Below, one piece after another: positions 1 through 5,486 of a stretch of DNA of 6,167 nt. This DNA is from Anaerolineales bacterium. Its GTDB lineage: Bacteria > Chloroflexota > Anaerolineae > 4572-78 > NAK82. The first letter of the stretch is position 1. Every line of letters starts with the position of its first letter. The notes under the pieces were generated by a model, which worked only from the letters and a program-made list of their open reading frames with translations, did not search any database and was not told the DNA's origin. A program made the position numbers and the translations under genes. The stretch lies in the NCBI GenBank assembly GCA_024643945.1, contig JAHELX010000382.1, forward strand, positions 1 through 6,167, written 5' to 3'.

Positions 1-1097
1 CTCAAACCCCGCGTGTAAATGAGGGGCCATTCCAAAAAGTTGACGAATCCCAGGCCGATGCTGTATAGCAGAGCCCGGCTAAGAGGCAACGCTAACAGCA
101 ACAACGGGATCAGATAAATTTGCCATTGGGGGCTCCATCCCTTGGACCATAAGAAGAAAACCACCAGGGTGATGGTGGCGAAAAGCAGAGGGTCGAGGAC
201 GGGGTTTTTGACGGGGCGGGTAAAAATGTACAGCCCGACTGCGCCGAAGATAGCGAGTGTGACCCAAGCGGGGATACGGGAGGGATTCCCCAGCGGGTTT
301 AACGCTTTGGCCGGGTCAAGGTGATCGCTCAATGGGCCAAAACTTCCGGTGCCGGGGTTGCCATCAACCAGCGCCCATACAGTTTCCCACGAGGCCTTTC
401 GGGACTGCGCCTGCAATGAGGCCAGTGAAAATTGAGGGCTGATGGCTAGAAATGGACCAAAAAGAAGTGCGCTTATCACTCCCACACCAGCCAGCGCTCC
501 CAGCATTGTTTTCAAGCCGCGCGTTCGCCAGACAGTGGGCAGCAACACAGCAGGGATGTACTTGACCATCACGCCCATCCCCAGCGAAAGGGCCAGCAGC
601 CGCCTCTTTTTCACAAACAGTGCATATAAGGCCAGCAACATCAGGAAGGTCGTCAATGAATCGAATGTCCCTCTCCAGAAAAAAAGTGGCACAAATAGAG
701 CCGTATACACCCACGCAAGCTGGATGGCCTTGTCCCGACCGTGCAAGGAGTCGGCTATACGGTAAAGCAGCAATAGATTGCCGCTTTCCGCCATTAGCAA
801 CACAAGCCCCATCAAAAATACGTAATTCTTGTAAGTTGCGCCAGCCAGCCAATAAATCGCTAGGTTGAGGTAAGGGAAAATCGGAGGGAATTCATACCAA
901 TAGTGGATAAAAGGCAGGTATCCTTTATCCGACATCGAGGCCACATTAAAATAGTGCTGATAGTCACCGTAAACTGTCACATAATCAGGGGGGTAGACCA
1001 TCAGCATCATCAGCCGAAAGGTGAAAAAGAGGATAAGAATCACGGCGATATCGGTGTGGCGCCGTAGGGATTGAGACCAGCGTTCGACGAGGCTCAT
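1..1097 (-). CDS. GT87-like (GT-C) polytopic membrane glycosyltransferase, 3' end cut by window edge
   Basis: I translated this frame by hand; it is open from an ATG at 1097 to the window edge (365 codons, no stop). The product is strongly hydrophobic with about eight or more membrane segments (for example near residues 17-35, 92-112, 127-140, 149-163, 165-187, 198-218, 277-292, 304-317, 326-345). The first outer loop carries an acidic VYGDYQHYF motif near residues 42-50, where GT-C enzymes place the catalytic Asp, then WYEFPPIFPYL near 67-77. Further on come FWRGTFDSL near 140-148, MVKYIPAVLLP near 177-187 and SKGWSPQW near 318-325. This order resembles the GT87/DUF2029 family, whose members transfer sugars from polyprenyl-phosphate donors at the outer membrane face. 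The start overlaps the stop of the upstream DPM1-like gene as ATGA (1094-1097), with a purine-rich AAAGAGAG 9 nt upstream, so translational coupling is likely. That neighbour is a plausible donor supplier (inference). The exact acceptor and sugar cannot be read from the sequence. Confidence 0.88.
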   Translation of the reverse strand, partial: MSLVERWSQSLRRHTDIAVILILFFTFRLMMLMVYPPDYVTVYGDYQHYFNVASMSDKGYLPFIHYWYEFPPIFPYLNLAIYWLAGATYKNYVFLMGLVLLMAESGNLLLLYRIADSLHGRDKAIQLAWVYTALFVPLFFWRGTFDSLTTFLMLLALYALFVKKRRLLALSLGMGVMVKYIPAVLLPTVWRTRGLKTMLGALAGVGVISALLFGPFLAISPQFSLASLQAQSRKASWETVWALVDGNPGTGSFGPLSDHLDPAKALNPLGNPSRIPAWVTLAIFGAVGLYIFTRPVKNPVLDPLLFATITLVVFFLWSKGWSPQWQIYLIPLLLLALPLSRALLYSIGLGFVNFLEWPLIYTRGL

Positions 1098-1876
1098 AAG
1101 ATCCGGCTCTCTTTGGGGCTATCTGCCTTGCTATGGGCCCGGGTCCCATATCGCTCCACCGCACGCCAGAACAGAAGCCGACTGATGCTCAGGCGTAACA
1201 CCGTATACATAGCCTTATAGATTTCTCCCCGAGAGATCTTTGAGCTTCCCCGGTGCCGGTTCTCGAAGAGAATGGGAGTTTCGCCAAAAATATAACCCAG
1301 TCGTTGGCACTTATACATCATCTCGATTAGGAACGAATAGCCATTGGAGAAGATGCGATCCAGGTCAATGCTTTGCAGCACTTCGCGCCGATAGCAGCGA
1401 AAGCCAGCGGTACAGTCGCGAGCTTTTAGCCCCAACATCAGACGGGCAAAATGATTGGCCCCCCAACTCAGGAACTTGCGATGCACCCCCCAATTGGCTG
1501 TTACCCCGCCGCCGGGTACGTAGCGCGAGCCAATACCTACATGATATCGCTCAGTCAGCGCTACCAATGCCGGAATGTACCGCGGGTTGTGCGAAAAGTC
1601 GGCATCCATCGTTACCACGCGGTCAGCACCCTCGGCCAATGCCTGTTTAAAGCCGGCGATGTAGGCTGTCCCCAGCCCCAGCTTCCCTGGGCGATGGATG
1701 ACGCGCACGTGCCCGTCTTGAGCGGCCAATTCGTCGGCCAGCATGCCAGTACCGTCGGGCGAGTTGTCGTCTACCACGATAACGTGGGCATTAATGCCCA
1801 AATCGAGGATCTGGCCGATCAGGTCGGTCAAGTTTTCGTGCTCGTTATAGGTGGGAACAATGACGGCTGTCTTCAC
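1094..1876 (-). CDS. Polyprenyl-phosphate mannose synthase-like GT2 glycosyltransferase (DPM1 type)
   Basis: This 260-residue protein has the full motif set of dolichol/polyprenyl-phosphate mannose synthases: IVPTYNEHENL near 6-16, VVDDNSPDGTG at 34-44, KLGLGTAY near 65-72, the metal-binding DAD at 91-93 in MDADFSHNP, GSRYVPGGG at 116-124, DCTAGFRCYRREVL near 154-167, and ENRHRGSSKIS near 205-215. The family transfers a hexose, usually mannose from GDP-mannose, to a polyprenyl phosphate on the cytoplasmic membrane face. The length matches catalytic-domain-only DPM1. There is no C-terminal multi-pass GtrA-like domain, only a weak hydrophobic stretch near 225-238 and a charged tail. The start is GTG at 1876, placed directly before the conserved beta strand (KTAVIVPTYNE); the best SD-like element is GAGG 13 nt upstream, which is distant. 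It follows the YfhO-like gene by 15 bp and overlaps the next GT-C gene by ATGA. The sugar could be mannose, glucose or another hexose; the motifs alone do not settle it. Confidence 0.95.
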   Translation of the reverse strand: MKTAVIVPTYNEHENLTDLIGQILDLGINAHVIVVDDNSPDGTGMLADELAAQDGHVRVIHRPGKLGLGTAYIAGFKQALAEGADRVVTMDADFSHNPRYIPALVALTERYHVGIGSRYVPGGGVTANWGVHRKFLSWGANHFARLMLGLKARDCTAGFRCYRREVLQSIDLDRIFSNGYSFLIEMMYKCQRLGYIFGETPILFENRHRGSSKISRGEIYKAMYTVLRLSISRLLFWRAVERYGTRAHSKADSPKESRIL

Positions 1877-1889
1877 AATCGTTTGCTTG

Positions 1890-1893
1890 CCTC
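1890..1893 (-). promoter_or_regulatory. Weak SD-like element for the DPM1-like gene
   Basis: GAGG lies 13 nt upstream of the GTG at 1876, longer than the optimal spacing, and overlaps the stop codon of the preceding gene. With a GTG start and a distant SD, initiation probably depends on re-initiation by ribosomes finishing the YfhO-like gene. Confidence 0.35.
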
Positions 1894-1910
1894 AGATTGC
1901 AGATTTCAGA
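1890..1910. repeat. Three-unit heptamer repeat across the YfhO-like stop codon
   Basis: On the minus strand the units read TCTGAAA, TCTGCAA, TCTGAGG. The TGA stop of the YfhO-like gene (1892-1894) lies in the last unit, and the array supplies the GAGG that is the best SD candidate for the GTG start at 1876. The array is short and could be chance, but it sits exactly at a gene end. Confidence 0.4.
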
Positions 1911-4483
1911 ATCTTGGGCACCATTGCTATCCCGATTACCAGCAGCACTGATATGCCCGAAACGAGCGCCCCCAATTTCCATGAAAACGGCTCGTAACGA
2001 AGTATCACTTGATGCCTGCCTGGCTCCAGGGGCAGAGCCATAAACACGTAGTTGGCGCGCAGAATCTGTGTCGGCTGACTGTCTACTGTCGCGCGCCAAC
2101 CGGGATAGTCGGTGTAAGCCAGCACCAGGTAGCCTGGCTGCGGCACAACGAGGTCTATTGTACGACTATTCCAGCCTTCGCGCAAAGAAATGGAAACAGG
2201 CAGGGGTGTGGAATGTAAAGTTGGAGTTGATGGTAAGTGGGCAGCAAGCCAGACTCCGGCATCCAAACTGGAATCTCCAGGCTGACCTGGCGTATAGCTG
2301 GCCGATTCAAGCAGGACTTCAGCCGTGGGGTCGAAGGCAGCAGCCATCAATTCAGACAGCAAATCGTCAGGAGCAGGGACAATCCGCGCTTGCGACACCA
2401 GCCAGGCGCGGGGCAAGGGTTCGGCGATACGATAAAGGTGGGGCACATCCAGCACTGGCCACAAACCAGGGGGCGGATTCTCGGCCAATACGTAGCCGAC
2501 ATTCATCATTCGCAACAACCGAAGGCGAGTTGGCCAATCGGCGATACGCAGTGCCTCCATCAATTCACGCCAACGCCCCACTACCAGCGGATCGTCGTTG
2601 TTGGCGCTGGCGATATGACTGAAGACGTTGAGATTGGGCACCAATGTCTCGCGGAAGGCCAGCCAGTGCACCATGTCCGATGAGCCCCATTTAGAGAAAT
2701 CGAGATAGCCGTTGAATTTGATATCATAGTCATAGTTGTAAGTGGCGAAAAGCCGATTTTCGTCAGCACGGCTTAGAAGAAAGCGCTCGGCGTTGGTCTT
2801 GGTTCGGTAGAGTGCTGGGTCAATGGTCGGTGTAAGAGGCGCGGCGAAGAGCACCAGGTCGATGGTGATGAGGCCGACCAGCAGCCCGCGCCAGATCTCC
2901 AGCGGTAGTGGGAAACGAGCTATTCGGGGGTCTGTATCATTGGGCTCTCGCCCCCGCAGGAGTAACAAGATGACCGACAGACCTAGCCACAGGGCAAAGC
3001 GAGCAATCGACGGGGCAAAGGTGGACTTGATTGCCAAATCTATCTGGTTGCTTATCTGCCCTGCCGCCAGCGAGATTGCCAGCATTGCCCCTGCCCCGGC
3101 GGCGGTTAGCCGCGCCACGTATTGGGTGCGGTAGGTGAGCCGGAAGCGGTCTGCCCCGATCCCCGCCAGAGTACTGACCCCAAGGGTATAGAACAGCAAA
3201 AACCGGGCTGGTGCACGAAACGCGCCAAAGCCGGGCACGTATTTAAAGATCAGCGGGTAAATGGGGGTGTTGTGTCCCATGGCCAGGATTAGCGAGAGGA
3301 GGGTCAGGAGTGTGAAAAACGGGATAAGAAAGTCCTCGTGCCTAAGACTTATCACCTGAGTATGTGGCTCCGACGGTCTTGCTTCCCGTGACTGTTGGTT
3401 ATTGAAAGGGAAACGAAATTGGGTCAACGTTGAAAGCTGGCGCCATCCCCATCCCCACACTGCGCTCAACGCCAATAGCAGGGGCAACACGCCCACGTAG
3501 CCTGTATCTTCCCAATAAGTCGCGTAGCCCCAATAATCGCCAGCAGCCGGGCTACCAAACAGGCCAGGAATAGCTAACGTCAGCAGGCGCCAGGGCCAGA
3601 AAGAATAGGTCATTGCCTCCACTGGGTCCAGCCCGCCCGCTCGCTGTGAATGGAGCGCCAGCTCGGCTGTGGGCAGTAGTTGGACTGCTGACAGGCACAG
3701 CGCAATGACCACCGCGCAAGCCAGCAACACGACGACTGGCCGCTGACCGTGGACCGTCGACCGCCATTGGCTCAGTACATAAAACAATCCGCGCTTCTGA
3801 TCGCTGGACTGCTGGCCGGTGGGAGCAGGGTCATTCTCTCCAAATCGCCGCCAGCGCATCACCCATGCCCGCGCCAGCCCGTAGGCTATCACTGCCCACA
3901 GGCTGTAAAACCATAGCTGGGCGTGACCCGCCAGGAACTGCAACGCCAGCGCCACGCCCAGCCAGACCGCATCTGGCAGGGTTCGGCGGCGGGCCAATCG
4001 ATCGGCCAGCAAAAAGAGGAGCGGAAGCCAGGCGGCGCTGTTGATGATGGTGATGAATTGGGTCCGGCTCACAAAGAAGCCACTTGACATAAAGCTAATG
4101 CCGATTATTATTGCCCCGAAACGAGACAGGCCAATCGTCCGACCCCAGGCAAAAGCAAAGAGGCCGGCCATAATGAGATGCAACACCACCGAATAGCCCA
4201 TTGCCCGCTCGACCGGCATCACAAAATAGATCAGGTTGAGGGGATAAAAGGTAGCCGACTGGTGATTGGCCAACAGGGGTGCCCCATTCCCCAGCAGGTC
4301 AGTCCATAAGGGTAAGTGACCTGCCCGGATCGCCTCTACCACTAACGTGTGCCAGGGATAAAACTGGTAGAGGGGCAGCCCCCAGTAAAGCACCTCACCG
4401 GCAAAAACCAGGCGCCAAAAGAGGAGAAAAGAGATTAGTACAACTAAGATTGGGGCAACAAACCTTTGGAGTTTCAAGTTCAT
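1892..4483 (-). CDS. YfhO-like polytopic membrane protein, probable GT-C glycosyltransferase (863 aa)
   Basis: A membrane segment at about 8-28 is followed by an extracytoplasmic loop with YfhO-type signatures: LYQFYPWH at 38-45, GHLPLW at 55-60, GNGAPLLANHQSATFYPLN at 65-83. Roughly a dozen further helices run to about 549, with FRAPARFLL at 422-430. A soluble, probably extracytoplasmic domain (about 550-835) ends in the family's C-terminal pattern YTDYPGWRATVD (790-801), ANYVFMALPLEPG (810-822) and ILRYEPFSWKLG (827-838), then a last helix at about 836-856. YfhO proteins are thought to use polyprenyl-phosphate-linked sugars to modify envelope polymers; Bacillus YfhO works with the GT2 enzyme CsbB on lipoteichoic acid. 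Here too a GT2 gene lies directly upstream, overlapping by ATGA (4480-4483), and a DPM1-like gene follows. The acidic candidates in the first loop are E30 and D62; the site where many relatives have an Asp reads GLP here. Two hydrophilic loops (about 209-249 and 350-384) look variable. Family membership is clear; acceptor and sugar are unknown. Confidence 0.9.
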   Translation of the reverse strand: MNLKLQRFVAPILVVLISFLLFWRLVFAGEVLYWGLPLYQFYPWHTLVVEAIRAGHLPLWTDLLGNGAPLLANHQSATFYPLNLIYFVMPVERAMGYSVVLHLIMAGLFAFAWGRTIGLSRFGAIIIGISFMSSGFFVSRTQFITIINSAAWLPLLFLLADRLARRRTLPDAVWLGVALALQFLAGHAQLWFYSLWAVIAYGLARAWVMRWRRFGENDPAPTGQQSSDQKRGLFYVLSQWRSTVHGQRPVVVLLACAVVIALCLSAVQLLPTAELALHSQRAGGLDPVEAMTYSFWPWRLLTLAIPGLFGSPAAGDYWGYATYWEDTGYVGVLPLLLALSAVWGWGWRQLSTLTQFRFPFNNQQSREARPSEPHTQVISLRHEDFLIPFFTLLTLLSLILAMGHNTPIYPLIFKYVPGFGAFRAPARFLLFYTLGVSTLAGIGADRFRLTYRTQYVARLTAAGAGAMLAISLAAGQISNQIDLAIKSTFAPSIARFALWLGLSVILLLLRGREPNDTDPRIARFPLPLEIWRGLLVGLITIDLVLFAAPLTPTIDPALYRTKTNAERFLLSRADENRLFATYNYDYDIKFNGYLDFSKWGSSDMVHWLAFRETLVPNLNVFSHIASANNDDPLVVGRWRELMEALRIADWPTRLRLLRMMNVGYVLAENPPPGLWPVLDVPHLYRIAEPLPRAWLVSQARIVPAPDDLLSELMAAAFDPTAEVLLESASYTPGQPGDSSLDAGVWLAAHLPSTPTLHSTPLPVSISLREGWNSRTIDLVVPQPGYLVLAYTDYPGWRATVDSQPTQILRANYVFMALPLEPGRHQVILRYEPFSWKLGALVSGISVLLVIGIAMVPKILKSAI
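3742..3762. repeat. Three-unit heptamer tandem repeat inside the YfhO-like gene
   Basis: On the plus strand the units are GCTGACC, GTGGACC and GTCGACC, sharing G, G, A, C, C at the same places. Three units equal 21 bp, so the array keeps the reading frame; it encodes residues around RSTVHGQ in a hydrophilic loop near 241-247, just before the membrane segment starting at about 250. It looks like a short repeat tolerated in a variable loop. Confidence 0.55.
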
Positions 4484-5307
4484 ATTACATTAGCTTTTGC
4501 CTCAGATGTGCTTGCGGCTTCAGCCGCCGAGCCTGAGGCAATCTCAGCCCAGTGGTAACGGCTCATTACCTGTCGCAGCGGTTTACGAAATTGATCCAAC
4601 TTTACCAGTGCCAGCCGGTCAAGGGCGAATTTGAGCATAGCCCAGAGAGTACCCAGCCCGTAGATCACACTGTTCTTGAAATCAACCGACGAAGCCTCCG
4701 CAAAGTAGCGGGTGGGTATCGGTATCTCGCCGATGCGGAAGCCGAAGGCAACTACTTGGGCGATGATCTCCGTGTCGAACAGGAACTCATCGGAGTTGAG
4801 AAGGAAAGGGATGGTGGTCAACACACGGCGGTGGTAGGCGCGGAATCCGGTGTGGCACTCACTCAGGTGTTGGCCTAGTACCAGATTTTCGGTGATGGTC
4901 AGAAAACGGTTTGAGATGTATTTGTAGAGGGGCATTCCGCCGGTCAGCGCACCACCTCCTCGTAAGCGTGAGCCCATCATCATATCAAACTCACCATTCT
5001 GGATGGGGGCGATCAATTCAGGAATTCGAGTCGAATCGTACTGATAGTCAGGGTGGAGCATCACCACGATCTCAGCGCCAGCCTTGAGTGCTTCCAGGTA
5101 ACAGGTCTTCTGATTGCCGCCATAGCCCTTGTTCTGCACGTGAACGATGGTCTCCAGCCCCAGCCTCCGGGCGATCTCGACCGTCTGATCCTGGCTGACG
5201 TCGTCAACCAGGATGATGTGATCAACGACCTCCATCGGGATATCGGCGTAGGTTCGCTCTAGAGTCTGGGCGGCGTTGTAAGCCGGCATAATCACAATTA
5301 CTTTCAT
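4480..5307 (-). CDS. GT2 family glycosyltransferase, probable polyprenyl-phosphate sugar synthase
   Basis: This 275-residue protein has a GT-A fold signature: VIMPAYNAAQTL near 5-16, LVDDVSQDQT at 33-42, NKGYGGNQKTCYLEAL near 59-74, GSRLRGGGALTGG at 112-124, ECHTGFRAYHRRVL near 150-163 and FLFDTEIIAQ near 175-184. In place of the usual DXD it has LHPDYQYD (84-91), so D87 and D91 are the metal-binding candidates; I recall this form from a subfamily of bacterial GT2 proteins. The expected reaction is transfer of a sugar from a nucleotide donor to a polyprenyl phosphate at the inner membrane face. There are no clear C-terminal membrane helices (a mildly hydrophobic stretch near 213-232), unlike CsbB. 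The start is fixed by ATG at 5307 with GGAGGAG 7 nt upstream. The last 20 or so residues are Ala/Ser/Glu-rich and low complexity, encoded by a nested hairpin. It overlaps the YfhO-like gene by ATGA, suggesting that it makes that protein's donor (inference). Sugar specificity is unknown. Confidence 0.93.
   Translation of the reverse strand: MKVIVIMPAYNAAQTLERTYADIPMEVVDHIILVDDVSQDQTVEIARRLGLETIVHVQNKGYGGNQKTCYLEALKAGAEIVVMLHPDYQYDSTRIPELIAPIQNGEFDMMMGSRLRGGGALTGGMPLYKYISNRFLTITENLVLGQHLSECHTGFRAYHRRVLTTIPFLLNSDEFLFDTEIIAQVVAFGFRIGEIPIPTRYFAEASSVDFKNSVIYGLGTLWAMLKFALDRLALVKLDQFRKPLRQVMSRYHWAEIASGSAAEAASTSEAKANVI
4497..4541 (-). repeat. Nested inverted repeat (hairpin) at the GT2/YfhO-like junction
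   Basis: The outer arms are 9 bp perfect: TTGCCTCAG (minus strand, 4541-4533) with CTGAGGCAA (4505-4497). Inside are a 3-bp GCT/AGC pair (4530-4532 with 4510-4512) and a GCGGC-TGAA-GCCGC stem with a 4-nt loop (centre 4520-4521). It encodes the Ala/Ser/Glu-rich tail of the GT2 protein and ends 13 nt before the ATG of the YfhO-like gene. The only SD-like sequence for that start, GAGG at 4500-4503, lies in the 3' arm, so folding would hide it. Such a stem might couple YfhO-like translation to passage of ribosomes through the GT2 gene, or it may be a decayed dispersed palindromic repeat. Confidence 0.6.
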
Positions 5308-5314
5308 TAGTAGA

Positions 5315-5321
5315 CTCCTCC
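5315..5321 (-). promoter_or_regulatory. Ribosome binding site of the GT2 gene at 4480-5307
   Basis: GGAGGAG on the minus strand lies 7 nt upstream of the ATG at 5307. It is the only strong Shine-Dalgarno in the window. The downstream genes have overlaps or weak, distant SD-like elements, so translation of the operon probably enters here. Confidence 0.85.
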
Positions 5322-5365
5322 GGCGCTGCTCTGTTGGAGGCTTGGATTCCGTAAATCACGGGTAA

Positions 5366-5475
5366 CGGCTCACCCTCCCGCAGGTTTAGGCAAACGCTAA
5401 AGCAGAAACCGTTGCTACACTCGGCAATTCAGACGCAGAATGTCCACTCAATGCAACCTGCGGGAGGGTAGGCTG
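5366..5475. repeat. 15-bp perfect inverted repeat with 68-bp spacer
   Basis: The arms are ACCCTCCCGCAGGTT at 5372-5386 and its exact reverse complement at 5455-5469. Pairing extends outward to about 5366/5475 with interruptions. Minus-strand RNA from the upstream gene would form the stem starting about 12 nt after its stop codon. No T tract follows, so it is not a standard intrinsic terminator. It could be a transcript-stabilising stem, a regulator-controlled leader or a REP/BIME-like pair of dispersed palindromic units. By chance a 15-bp inverted match this close is very unlikely in a window of this size. Confidence 0.8.
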
Positions 5476-5486
5476 AGTAGTTGCAA

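Larger units (their letters stand above)
5308..5486. other. Intergenic region between ArnT-like and GT2 genes
   Basis: This is the only sizeable non-coding gap (179 bp). It holds a long-range perfect 15-bp inverted repeat and the strong ribosome binding site of the GT2 gene. I see no convincing -35/-10 pair on the minus strand and no stem followed by a T run. A promoter for the four downstream genes is plausible here but cannot be placed from the sequence. A weak stem (GCAA-CG against CG-T-TTGC) lies inside the loop of the inverted repeat. Confidence 0.6.

Noticed and set aside
364..852. Minus-strand 162-residue open frame
   Set aside because: It overlaps the GT87-like gene in another frame and encodes no recognisable motif, while the overlapping frame gives a coherent membrane protein open from 1097 to the window edge.
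1240..1951. Two plus-strand open frames (136 and 166 residues) antisense to the DPM1-like gene
   Set aside because: The opposite strand carries an intact motif-rich GT2 enzyme; the antisense frames show no family features.
2068..2622. Plus-strand 184-residue open frame antisense to the YfhO-like gene
   Set aside because: The composition is rich in Arg, Gln, Ala and Pro with no domain or helix pattern; it is a shadow of the conserved C-terminal region on the other strand.
4552..4878. Plus-strand 108-residue open frame antisense to the GT2 gene
   Set aside because: It is an antisense shadow of conserved GT2 motifs and has no clear ribosome binding site.
5372..5469. Intrinsic terminator for the ArnT-like gene
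   Set aside because: The loop is 68 nt and no T-rich tract follows the stem on the minus strand.
5372..5469. CRISPR or insertion-sequence ends
   Set aside because: There are only two arms, in inverted orientation, with no regular spacers, no transposase and no target duplication seen.
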